DNA of 5,854 nt. It comes from an uncultured Alistipes sp. GTDB lineage: Bacteria > Bacteroidota > Bacteroidia > Bacteroidales > Rikenellaceae. The stretch is from assembly GCA_900770585.1 (NCBI GenBank), contig CAAGKW010000079.1:1-5854 (forward strand), read 5' to 3'. A model generated the notes under the pieces. The model saw only the letters and a program-made list of their open reading frames with translations. It made no database searches and had not been told where the DNA came from. How positions within the stretch are numbered: the stretch's first letter is position 1; each line of letters starts with the position of its first letter. Position numbers and translations under genes: made by a program. Positions 1 to 5,854 of this stretch are shown here, one piece after another.

Positions 1-63
1 AAGAGCCAATCCAATGCCCGACGAGGCACCGGTTACGATGACGGTTTTCGCTTTGAAATTCAT
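1..63 (-). CDS. Short-chain dehydrogenase/reductase (SDR), N-terminal fragment
   Basis: Only the first 21 codons lie in the window; the gene continues past the left edge. The ATG is the reverse complement of bases 61-63. The peptide opens with a short beta strand (KTVIVTGASSGIG at residues 6-18). TGxxxGIG is the glycine-rich NAD(P)-binding turn at the start of classical SDR Rossmann folds, so the product is very likely a cytoplasmic NAD(P)-dependent oxidoreductase. The substrate cannot be told, because the catalytic Tyr-x-x-x-Lys and the substrate loop are out of view. It starts 14 nt after the stop of the PhnP-like hydrolase on the same strand, so it is probably the fourth visible gene of that operon. 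Confidence 0.85.
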   Translation of the reverse strand, partial: MNFKAKTVIVTGASSGIGLAL

Positions 64-77
64 ATCGTTATCAGTTT

Positions 78-860
78 TTATTCATCTATTTCGATTGTGA
101 GAGTATCGTATGCCAATTGCACATTTGCGGGTAGTCGATCGGCCGAGAGAGCGTGCAGACCAATGTCGTGCGACATATGTGTGAGGTATGCACGGCGAGG
201 TTTGACGCGGTCGATCAGCGAGAGGGCCTCATCGCCCGTGAAGTGCGAGATGTGATCTCGCCAACGCAAGGCATTGACAACCAACGTATCAACGCCTTCC
301 AATTTTGCAACCTCCTGCTCTTCGATCTGCTTGAAATCGGTCAGATATGCCAACTGCCCGATACGATAACCCGTAACCTCGAAACGGTCGGAGTGCTGAC
401 CTCGAATAGGTATAATCTGCACACCTTTGACCTCGAAAGGCTGGTTCGGATCGAACTCGTGAAGCTCAATTTCGGGCACACCTCGATATTTATTTTCGGC
501 AAATGCGTAGTCGAAATCTTTGCGCACGCAGGCGGCAGTTCGTGTCGTTGCGTAGATATCAATTTGATGAATTATAGGAAAATCGACAAAATTGAATGCT
601 CGCACGTCGTCAATTCCGCCCGTATGATCTTTGTGCTCGTGAGTGAGCAATATTGCGTCGAGATGTCGCGCTCCCGTGCGTAACATTTGGTATCGGAAGT
701 CGGGTCCTGCGTCAATCACTATGCGCTTGCCGTCAATCTCGACCATTGCTGATGTGCGCAGACGGCTATCGCGAGGGTCGCTCGAACGACACACTTCGCA
801 TTGGCAACCGATTGTTGGTACGCCTTGCGATGTTCCTGTGCCGAGAAATGTTAAACGCAT
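78..860 (-). CDS. PhnP-like MBL-fold metallohydrolase (probable cyclic phosphodiesterase)
   Basis: A 260-residue soluble protein of the metallo-beta-lactamase superfamily. The metal motif HEHKDH (residues 74-79, HxHxDH) is present, with further likely ligands H156 (GQHSD), D175 (YLTDF) and H228 (LTHMSHD). An N-terminal CxCxxC (C19, C21, C24) together with H231 matches the layout of the extra structural zinc site known in E. coli PhnP, a 5-phosphoribosyl-1,2-cyclic phosphate phosphodiesterase of the C-P lyase pathway. Fold and metal binding are clear. Cyclic phosphodiester hydrolysis is inferred from the family, and no phosphonate genes are visible, so the physiological substrate is unknown. 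I chose the ATG at 860 over an in-frame TTG at 869, three codons upstream, because MRLTFLGTG is the family's usual first strand. It lies 13 nt after the permease stop and 14 nt before the SDR start, which suggests an operon. Confidence 0.9.
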   Translation of the reverse strand: MRLTFLGTGTSQGVPTIGCQCEVCRSSDPRDSRLRTSAMVEIDGKRIVIDAGPDFRYQMLRTGARHLDAILLTHEHKDHTGGIDDVRAFNFVDFPIIHQIDIYATTRTAACVRKDFDYAFAENKYRGVPEIELHEFDPNQPFEVKGVQIIPIRGQHSDRFEVTGYRIGQLAYLTDFKQIEEQEVAKLEGVDTLVVNALRWRDHISHFTGDEALSLIDRVKPRRAYLTHMSHDIGLHALSADRLPANVQLAYDTLTIEIDE

Positions 861-873
861 AGTGATCAATAGT

Positions 874-1647
874 TTAGTTAATCAAATTGACGCAAATTTC
901 GTGCAGCGAAATCAATCCGAACAGGTCGGCTATGCTCACCATAACGACGGCAATCATAAAATATTGCAGGAATTTTGTCCCCCAATGAATGCCGTAGTGT
1001 GAGGCGATATATGTGCCGATGATATTGCCAAATGCGTGGAGCAATCCGACACCGTAATCCACCTGCCCGTGCAACATAAATATGATCAATGAGAATGGGG
1101 TAGCGACAAATATCACAAAACTTTTGACTACGTTGGCCGTAATGATGTCTAAGTGCATTGTGGTCAGTGTGATAGCTAAGATCAAGTAACCCAAGCCGAT
1201 ATAGACATAACCGCCATAGAAACCGATTATCAAAAACCATAGATAGTGCCACCACTTTATCACCAGTCCGTGACCGCCGTGGATGTGCACTTTGGCGAAG
1301 AGCATATAGGCCAAAATGGCGAATAGCACCACGCCCATACATATTTTGAATACGGTTTCGTTGATCTGGGTTGCAACCAATGAGCCTGCGATGTTACCGA
1401 TGATTGCGGGAAATGATAGTTTCAGTCCGCTACGAATATCAAGCAGACGTTTTTTGATAAAAACAGCCGACGAGGTCAGATTCTGCAATACAACAGCGAT
1501 GCGGTTTGTTCCGTTGGCGACACCGATAGGCAGACCGAGTGCCATAAAGACGGTCATCGACATAATCGCACCACCGCCGGCCAACGTGTTGATGAAACCA
1601 ACGGCAATACCCGAAACGATCAGCAATATAATCATCTGTAATGTCAT
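874..1647 (-). CDS. TauE/SafE-family membrane permease (anion/organosulfonate exporter type)
   Basis: A 257-residue, strongly hydrophobic protein with about eight predicted membrane segments (roughly residues 5-20, 28-45, 75-93, 99-118, 133-160, 168-195, 200-217 and 225-247). The internal two-fold repeat typical of TauE/SafE (formerly DUF81) is visible: GFINTLAGGGA at 17-27 is mirrored by GFYGGYVYIGLG at 142-153, and NGTNRIAVVLQN (45-56) is the conserved signature after the first repeat. It should sit in the inner membrane. Characterised family members are implicated in moving sulfite, sulfoacetate or other small organic anions, but substrate cannot be read from sequence. Its ATG overlaps the omega-amidase stop in an ATGA arrangement (1644-1647), a typical sign of translational coupling. 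Length is normal for the family. Confidence 0.9.
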   Translation of the reverse strand: MTLQMIILLIVSGIAVGFINTLAGGGAIMSMTVFMALGLPIGVANGTNRIAVVLQNLTSSAVFIKKRLLDIRSGLKLSFPAIIGNIAGSLVATQINETVFKICMGVVLFAILAYMLFAKVHIHGGHGLVIKWWHYLWFLIIGFYGGYVYIGLGYLILAITLTTMHLDIITANVVKSFVIFVATPFSLIIFMLHGQVDYGVGLLHAFGNIIGTYIASHYGIHWGTKFLQYFMIAVVMVSIADLFGLISLHEICVNLIN

Positions 1648-2423
1648 CTGTCTGCACTTTTGTCTATTAATAACTCAAAACCATCAGCGTCGCGCTCGAC
1701 CGGGAACTTGTGTCGGAAGGTCTGCTGGGCGTCGGTGTCGAGCTCGGCACTGAGCGCACTCGCCGTATCTGATGATGCGGTCAAAACCTCGCCGCGATAG
1801 TTGAACACGACCGACCCGCCTGCATAGTGCGTCGTGGGATCATCGCCAACACGATTGACGCCAACTACATAGGCAACATTCTCGATGGCACGGGCACGAA
1901 GTAGGGTAGTCCACACTTCGGCTCTTGCCGCGGGCCACGATGCCACGCATATCATCGCGTCATAGTCACCTCGATTGCGCAACCAAACAGGGAAACGCAG
2001 GTCGTAACACGTTGCCAATAACCATCTTATGCCACGCCACTCAACCACTCGTCGCTCCTTGCCTGCGGCATACATCGCTCCCTCGCCACCGATCGAGAAC
2101 AAGTGTCGCTTGTCGTAATGTTGCACGCCATCGGGCGTTACGAACAGCAAGCGGTTGCGATAGCGCCCCTCACGCTCGACGATCAGCGATCCGCAAATTG
2201 CGCAGTTGCGACTTTCGGCTACACGGCTCATCATTGCCGTGATCTTGGACTCGGCTCGTGCGGCCTCCTCGGGCTCAGTGCCAAATCCCGTAGCAAAGGT
2301 TTCGGGCAGTACGTATAGGTCGCTTTGCGGAGCAGAGGCAATCGTTTGCTCGATTACTTGAAGGTTGTAATCGACCGATCCCCATCGTATATCCGACTGA
2401 ATTAGCGCGACTTTGGCGTACAT
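1644..2423 (-). CDS. Nitrilase-superfamily omega-amidase (YafV/Nit2-like)
   Basis: A 259-residue carbon-nitrogen hydrolase. The Glu-Lys-Cys triad is intact: E41 in LPETF, K105 in YDKRHLF and C139 in ATCYDLRFP. YDKRHLF, VEWRG (127-131), CYDLRFPVW (139-147), RAIEN (177-181) and the C-terminal KFP/DAD stretch closely resemble E. coli YafV as I remember it. That subfamily hydrolyses 2-oxoglutaramate or 2-oxosuccinamate to the 2-oxo acid plus ammonia, clearing the product of glutamine transamination, including that used in methionine salvage. It should be cytoplasmic. The ATG at 2423 gives the expected first strand (VALIQ) with no extra N-terminus. It is the first gene of the leftward operon and overlaps the permease by 4 nt. 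The exact amide substrate is inferred; the enzyme class is secure. Confidence 0.92.
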   Translation of the reverse strand: MYAKVALIQSDIRWGSVDYNLQVIEQTIASAPQSDLYVLPETFATGFGTEPEEAARAESKITAMMSRVAESRNCAICGSLIVEREGRYRNRLLFVTPDGVQHYDKRHLFSIGGEGAMYAAGKERRVVEWRGIRWLLATCYDLRFPVWLRNRGDYDAMICVASWPAARAEVWTTLLRARAIENVAYVVGVNRVGDDPTTHYAGGSVVFNYRGEVLTASSDTASALSAELDTDAQQTFRHKFPVERDADGFELLIDKSADR

Positions 2424-2451
2424 AAACGGTTAAAATAAAACTTCTTCACAA

Positions 2452-2459
2452 CAAATATA
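2452..2459 (-). promoter_or_regulatory. Probable -7 promoter element of the leftward amidase operon
   Basis: Read on the minus strand this is TATATTTG, an exact match to the Bacteroidetes primary sigma -7 consensus TAnnTTTG. It ends 28 nt upstream of the omega-amidase ATG, predicting a leader of roughly 20-25 nt. I see no good TTTG-type -33 box at the expected 19-21 nt distance, so the call rests on the -7 match and its position in a divergent intergenic region. Confidence 0.6.
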
Positions 2460-2480
2460 CAAAAAATCCTCGAAATAAGC

Positions 2481-2488
2481 TATCTTTG
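2481..2488 (+). promoter_or_regulatory. Probable -7 promoter element of the CvfB-like/methyltransferase operon
   Basis: TATCTTTG exactly matches the Bacteroidetes -7 consensus TAnnTTTG and lies 41 nt before the ATG at 2530, predicting a leader of about 35 nt. No clear -33 TTTG is seen upstream; that position is A-rich. The sequence just before the start codon is A/T-rich (about 2511-2529) with no Shine-Dalgarno site, as usual in this phylum. Confidence 0.65.
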
Positions 2489-2529
2489 TACGATGAAAAC
2501 GCCCTTATAGGCAAATTAATTTTTCGATT

Positions 2530-3363
2530 ATGATAAAAGCTGGTCGCTACCAAACCCTGACCGTCGGTCGAATTTCCGACTATGGACTCTATCTTACCGA
2601 TGGCGAGGAGAACGAAGTTCTGCTCCCCAATCGCTACGTCTCGCTTACCGATAAGGTGGGTGACGAGAAGCACGTATTTGTCTATCACGACTCGGAGGAT
2701 CGTCTGGTGGCTACGACCGAAACACCGCTTGCAACTGTTGGTCAAGCAGCTTGTTTAGAGGTGGTTGACAAGACCTTGCACGGTGCATTCCTCGATTGGG
2801 GCTTGCAGGGCAAGGATCTCTTCCTGCCCAATCGCAACCAGCAGGGTGGTGTGATGGTTGGTCATAAATATATTGTCTATGTTTATGAGGATAATATCAC
2901 TTCACGATCGGTTGCAACGATGCGTACCAAGACCTATATCAATAACGACACGATTACGGTCGCTCCTCGTCAGAAGGTTGAGATTTTGATCTGCTCGGAG
3001 TCGCCGATTGGTTATCGTGTGATTGTGAACGATCGCCATTGGGGTATGATCTATAAGAACCAGCTGTTCCGCCCCGTGCATATTGGCGAGCGAACTGAGG
3101 CCTATGTTAGCCGCATTACGCCCGATGCACGTATCGACCTGAGTCTGCAACAGCAGGGCTTGGAGCAGGTTCGTGGCTCGGCTGACGAGTTGGTGGCTCT
3201 GTTGCGCAACAACGATGGCGAACTGCCCGTGAATGACGATACGGCACCCGAACGCGTGCACGAAGTGACGGGTATGAGCAAGAAGATGTTCAAGCGTTCG
3301 CTCGGTATGTTGCTCAAAAGCGGTCGTGTCGAAATTACTGATAACGGTATTAAACTCAAATAG
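2530..3363 (+). CDS. CvfB-family S1-like RNA-binding protein with C-terminal winged helix
   Basis: A 277-residue soluble protein with the CvfB/YitL layout: a first S1-like barrel at about residues 3-63 (GRYQTLTV, DGEENEVLLPNRYV), a second at 68-131 (AFLDWGLQGKDLFLPN is a clear S1 core), a third at 146-207 (VIVNDRHWGMIYKNQLF, ending RIDLSLQ), and a winged helix at 215-277 (GMSKKMFKRSLGMLLKSGRV). S. aureus CvfB is an RNA-binding protein that affects virulence gene expression; the family's role in Bacteroidetes is not established. Because of the winged helix such proteins are sometimes labelled GntR-like regulators, but the S1 barrels favour RNA binding. The ATG at 2530 gives a complete first barrel. 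It is divergent from the amidase operon, and the methyltransferase begins 2 nt after its stop. Confidence 0.9.
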   Translation: MIKAGRYQTLTVGRISDYGLYLTDGEENEVLLPNRYVSLTDKVGDEKHVFVYHDSEDRLVATTETPLATVGQAACLEVVDKTLHGAFLDWGLQGKDLFLPNRNQQGGVMVGHKYIVYVYEDNITSRSVATMRTKTYINNDTITVAPRQKVEILICSESPIGYRVIVNDRHWGMIYKNQLFRPVHIGERTEAYVSRITPDARIDLSLQQQGLEQVRGSADELVALLRNNDGELPVNDDTAPERVHEVTGMSKKMFKRSLGMLLKSGRVEITDNGIKLK

Positions 3364-3365
3364 TT

Positions 3366-4145
3366 ATGTCGTCGAAGCTTCAAACTGCCGAGCGCGTGTC
3401 GCACGCCGATCAGTCGGATAATTACGTTTTCCAGCGTTCGTTGCTGGCCTATCACCGTGCGGCAGAGTTGGTTGGTGGCTCGGTACTCGAAATTGGTACG
3501 GGTAGCGGCTACGGTATCGATGTGATCGCGCCGTCGGCTACTCGATATATGACGATCGACAAGTTCGAGACTAAGATCGATACTTCGGATATGGACAATG
3601 TCGAATTTCACCAGATGACCGTTCCGCCGATTGATTTTCCAGCAAATAGTTTCGATTGCGTGATCTCGTTTCAGGTGATCGAGCATATTAAGGACGATGT
3701 CGATTTTGTAGCCGAGGTCTATCGCGTATTGAAACCTAATGGCGTGTTTATCGTATCGACTCCCAATGCTGCGATGTCGCTGACGCGCAATCCGTGGCAC
3801 GTGCGCGAATATCAGATTGATGAGTTCGATCGCCTGCTAGGAAACTATTTTGCTGATATTGAGCGTTGTGGCGTATTTGGCAATGAGAAGGTAATGAAGT
3901 ATTACGAGAAGAATCGTGCCAGCGTGCGACGCATTACCAAGATCGATTTTCTCGACCTGCAACACCGCCTGCCACGCTGGATGTTGAAGGTTCCGTATGA
4001 TATTTTGAACCGACTGAATCGTCGATTCTTGCTGGCTCGCAACCGCAAACTGACGACCGACATTGCGATGGACGACTACCGTATTGCACCCGTCGCCGAA
4101 GGTTGCTTCGACCTCTACTACATCGCCCGCAAGGTGGAGGAGTAG
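3366..4145 (+). CDS. Class I SAM-dependent methyltransferase (Methyltransf_11-like), substrate unknown
   Basis: A 259-residue soluble protein with a class I Rossmann-type methyltransferase domain. Motif I is LEIGTGSGYG (41-50), the SAM-binding glycine-rich loop. D65 in MTIDKF is the likely acidic residue at the end of strand 2. FDCVISFQVIEHIKDD (96-111) is the motif IV/post-IV region of UbiE- and Methyltransf_11-type enzymes, and LKPNGVFIVSTPN (122-134) is the strand 5 region. The C-terminal part (about 185-225) is basic and rich in Arg/Lys and aromatic residues, and could contact substrate. There is no membrane segment or signal peptide. Nothing identifies the acceptor: small molecule, lipid, nucleic acid or protein all remain possible. 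The 2-nt gap from the CvfB-like gene implies co-transcription, and a terminator follows 17 nt after the stop. Confidence 0.88.
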   Translation: MSSKLQTAERVSHADQSDNYVFQRSLLAYHRAAELVGGSVLEIGTGSGYGIDVIAPSATRYMTIDKFETKIDTSDMDNVEFHQMTVPPIDFPANSFDCVISFQVIEHIKDDVDFVAEVYRVLKPNGVFIVSTPNAAMSLTRNPWHVREYQIDEFDRLLGNYFADIERCGVFGNEKVMKYYEKNRASVRRITKIDFLDLQHRLPRWMLKVPYDILNRLNRRFLLARNRKLTTDIAMDDYRIAPVAEGCFDLYYIARKVEE

Positions 4146-4162
4146 ACTGATTGTTCAAAGTT

Positions 4163-4197
4163 AAGGCGCAACCTCAATGCGAGGTTGCGCCTTTTTT
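4163..4197 (+). terminator. Rho-independent terminator after the methyltransferase gene
   Basis: A perfect 13-bp inverted repeat (4163-4175 with 4181-4193, GC-rich core GGCGCAACCTC) closes a 5-nt loop (AATGC). A run of six T at 4192-4197 partly forms the stem base and continues beyond it. It ends the rightward transcript. The same hairpin lies 27 nt past the stop of the converging folD gene, but on that strand the bases after the stem read AACTTTG rather than a T-tract, so termination from that side should be weaker. Confidence 0.93.
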
Positions 4198-4220
4198 ATT
4201 GCAAATAATCGAAGCCGAGA

Positions 4221-5096
4221 TTAACCGTAAATCTCCTTCTTAGCTGCCTTTAAGGTGTTGCGCATCAGTGAGATGATGGTCATCGGGCCAACGCCACCAG
4301 GAACGGGAGTGATGAACGAGCACTTGGGAGCAACATCGTCGTACTTCACGTCGCCCAACAACTTCCAACCGCTCTTGGTTTTGTCGCTCGGAACGCGAGT
4401 GATACCTACGTCGATAACCGTCGCACCCTCCTTAACCATATCGGCCGTTACGAACTCAGCCTTACCCAGAGCTGCGATAACGATATCGGCCTCAGCTACA
4501 ACCTCTTTCAAGTTCGGAGTGCGACTGTGGCAGAGCGTTACGGTGCAGTCCCAACCTTTCTGCGAGAGCAGGTTGGCAATCGGGCGACCGACGATGTTGC
4601 TGCGACCGATCACGGCGCAGCTGCGACCAGCGGTGGGTACGTTGTAATATTTGAGCAACGACAGAATACCATCGGGGGTTGCGGGCAGATACGAGGGGAG
4701 TCCCGAAATCATACGACCGGTGTTCACGGGATGGAAACCGTCAACGTCCTTGCGCGGGTCGATAGCCTCGATAACCTTCTGCTCCGAGATGTGGCGGGGC
4801 AGGGGCAGCTGCACGATGAAACCGTCAACCTTCGGATCGGCGTTCAGCTCGTCGATACGTGCGAGCAACTCCTCTTCGGTTGTCTCTTCGGGCATACGCA
4901 CTACGGTCGAGGTGAAACCACACTCGTGGCAGCACTTCTCTTTGTGCGCAACGTAAGTCTGGCTCGCTCCATCGTTACCCACCAAAATCGCCACCAGATG
5001 GGGCGCGGGCTTACCTTCGGCTACCATAGCCTCTACTTCGGCTGCAATCTCACGGCGCATTGCCGCAGCAACCTCTTTACCATCGATAATAGTCAT
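4221..5096 (-). CDS. folD: Bifunctional methylenetetrahydrofolate dehydrogenase / methenyltetrahydrofolate cyclohydrolase
   Basis: FolD oxidises 5,10-methylene-THF to methenyl-THF using NADP, then hydrolyses it to 10-formyl-THF, supplying one-carbon units for purines and formyl-Met-tRNA in the cytoplasm. The 291-residue product has the usual length. Visible signatures: Y48 and catalytic K52 in TYVAHKEK, Q96 in [16 protein letters not shown] with D119 (116-125), the cofactor-site motif GRSNIVGRP (164-172), and PGGVGPMT (266-273). The usual PCTPxG motif reads PATPDG (138-143), with Ala in place of Cys. I chose the ATG at 5096 (MTIIDGK), which matches the family N-terminus. An in-frame ATG at 5144 would add 16 low-complexity, Asn-rich residues and overlap the upstream gene by 20 nt. 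It starts 28 nt after that gene's stop, and no TAnnTTTG is seen between them, so it is probably transcribed by read-through. Confidence 0.95.
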   Translation of the reverse strand: MTIIDGKEVAAAMRREIAAEVEAMVAEGKPAPHLVAILVGNDGASQTYVAHKEKCCHECGFTSTVVRMPEETTEEELLARIDELNADPKVDGFIVQLPLPRHISEQKVIEAIDPRKDVDGFHPVNTGRMISGLPSYLPATPDGILSLLKYYNVPTAGRSCAVIGRSNIVGRPIANLLSQKGWDCTVTLCHSRTPNLKEVVAEADIVIAALGKAEFVTADMVKEGATVIDVGITRVPSDKTKSGWKLLGDVKYDDVAPKCSFITPVPGGVGPMTIISLMRNTLKAAKKEIYG

Positions 5097-5124
5097 AGTT
5101 TTTTTGTATGTGTTTGAGTTATTG

Positions 5125-5854
5125 TTATTTACTTTGTTCGGCATAGAAAATTGCCTCCTCGATTTGTGGTACGAGGTTGCAATCCTTCAACATCACTCGT
5201 TTCTCGGCATCGAGCAGATAGAGCGACGGGATAGCTTTCAGATCGTATATCTCCTCGTCGCGCATACGCAATTGCTTGTCGTAGCTGTTGATCCACGATG
5301 CGGGAATATTGTGTCGATAGTTGAGCCAAGCGGTGATATCCTCGTCGGGATAGATCGCCAAAACCTTCATCACGCCACGCTCAATCATTTCGCTCAACAT
5401 TGGTGACGCGCAGATCTGCTCACGAATCTCTTTGCAAGCGGGGCAGTCGGGATTGTTGATGAAGATGAGCAGATAGTCGGCCTCGATCGAGTACATACGT
5501 CCCGTGCGACCGTCGTGTAGCGTATAACGGAAGTCGTTGGCTTTCTGGCCGATTCGATTTTTCTGTGCCATATCAAGTTGCGACTGGGGGCGAATTTTTT
5601 CAGCCTCATTAAGCAGGGGCGAGGCGATCATCGCCTCCAATGCAGGGATTAACAACTCATCATTTCGGAACGGAGAATTCGGATCGTAGAGATATTTATC
5701 GGCAAGCGAAACGAAGTATCCGAACATCGTCGTATCTACCTCGGCACTCTTCATCAGCGCACTGACCGACTGCTGAGCCGATGCCAAATCGACATAGCGC
5801 AACATATCAAGATAGTTGGCGTAGGCCTGCTCCGTAATATCGGGCTTGTTGCAG
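5125..5854 (-). CDS. DUF5106/thioredoxin-fold protein, 5' end beyond the window
   Basis: The reading frame is open to the right edge; 242 codons are visible. The Met at 5805 is internal, since 16 further in-frame codons ([15 protein letters not shown]...) precede it, and the true start with any signal peptide or lipobox is out of view. The N-terminal visible part (to about residue 100) is helical and resembles the DUF5106 domain common in Bacteroidetes. The C-terminal part is a thioredoxin-like fold: strand [10 protein letters not shown], then the redox motif CPAC (visible residues 137-140, bases 5434-5445), and the conserved cis-proline of AIPSLYLLD near residue 209. TlpA/ResA-like relatives act outside the cytoplasm in thiol-disulfide exchange, and periplasmic location is inferred here. 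A CxxC and cis-Pro support redox activity; the partner is unknown. It lies directly upstream of folD. Confidence 0.85.
   Translation of the reverse strand, partial: CNKPDITEQAYANYLDMLRYVDLASAQQSVSALMKSAEVDTTMFGYFVSLADKYLYDPNSPFRNDELLIPALEAMIASPLLNEAEKIRPQSQLDMAQKNRIGQKANDFRYTLHDGRTGRMYSIEADYLLIFINNPDCPACKEIREQICASPMLSEMIERGVMKVLAIYPDEDITAWLNYRHNIPASWINSYDKQLRMRDEEIYDLKAIPSLYLLDAEKRVMLKDCNLVPQIEEAIFYAEQSK

Noticed and set aside
153..683. 176-codon plus-strand reading frame
   Set aside because: It lies entirely antisense to the PhnP-like hydrolase, which has clear family motifs. The translation shows no recognisable domain and no promoter of its own, so it is a shadow frame.
858..869. TTG at 869 as the start of the PhnP-like gene
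   Set aside because: The ATG at 860, three codons downstream, gives the family's normal N-terminus and is the stronger start codon.
878..1342. 154-codon minus-strand frame inside the permease gene
   Set aside because: It is an out-of-frame overlap with the TauE/SafE gene and shows none of the hydrophobic pattern or motifs of a real product.
2501..2512. Short GGC/GCC-flanked near-palindrome in the CvfB-like leader
   Set aside because: Only a 3-bp arm pairs around an A/T-rich centre, so it is too weak to call an operator or riboswitch.
3102..3800. 232-codon minus-strand reading frame
   Set aside because: It is antisense across the end of the CvfB-like gene and the start of the methyltransferase. 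It is Arg/His/Ile-rich with no domain, as expected from the complement of a GAT/CGT-rich coding sequence.
4205..4222. Possible second hairpin serving as the folD terminator
   Set aside because: Only about 3-4 pairs form, with mismatches and no following T-run; not supportable as a terminator.
4527..5117. 196-codon plus-strand reading frame
   Set aside because: It is antisense to folD, whose identity is certain, and has no recognisable motif or regulatory signal.
5094..5144. ATG at 5144 as the folD start
   Set aside because: It would add 16 low-complexity residues and overlap the upstream gene by 20 nt; the ATG at 5096 fits the family start and length.

Overview
The window looks like ordinary chromosomal DNA from a Bacteroidales-type gut bacterium, possibly Alistipes or another Rikenellaceae (genus-level guess only). 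Three things point there: exact matches to the Bacteroidetes -7 promoter element (TAnnTTTG), start codons preceded by A/T-rich sequence rather than Shine-Dalgarno sites, and a DUF5106/thioredoxin-fold protein of a kind typical of Bacteroidetes. The DNA is densely packed; the largest gene-free stretch is about 106 bases. I see no rRNA, tRNA, CRISPR array, insertion sequence, phage gene or sign of recent transfer.

Left block (1-2423, minus strand, read right to left): a four-gene run made of a YafV/Nit2-like omega-amidase, a TauE/SafE-family permease whose start overlaps the amidase stop by 4 nt, a PhnP-like metallo-beta-lactamase-fold hydrolase, and the first 21 codons of a short-chain dehydrogenase/reductase that runs off the left edge. 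Gaps are -4, 13 and 14 nt, so the run is probably one operon.

Centre (2424-2529): a divergent intergenic region with one TAnnTTTG element on each strand, presumably driving the left operon and the central pair.

Central block (2530-4145, plus strand): a CvfB-family RNA-binding protein (S1-type domains plus a C-terminal winged helix), followed after 2 nt by a class I SAM-dependent methyltransferase of unknown substrate. A strong hairpin-plus-T-tract terminator (4163-4197) follows.

Right block (4221-5854, minus strand): a DUF5106/thioredoxin-like protein, open at the right edge, followed by folD, the bifunctional enzyme of one-carbon folate metabolism. They are 28 nt apart and probably co-transcribed, converging on the central pair at the terminator.

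Most functions are housekeeping: amide repair or nitrogen salvage, solute export, RNA binding, one-carbon metabolism and thiol chemistry. I found no convincing evidence of a previously undescribed system. The more useful leads are the amidase/permease/PhnP-like operon and the tight CvfB-methyltransferase pairing.
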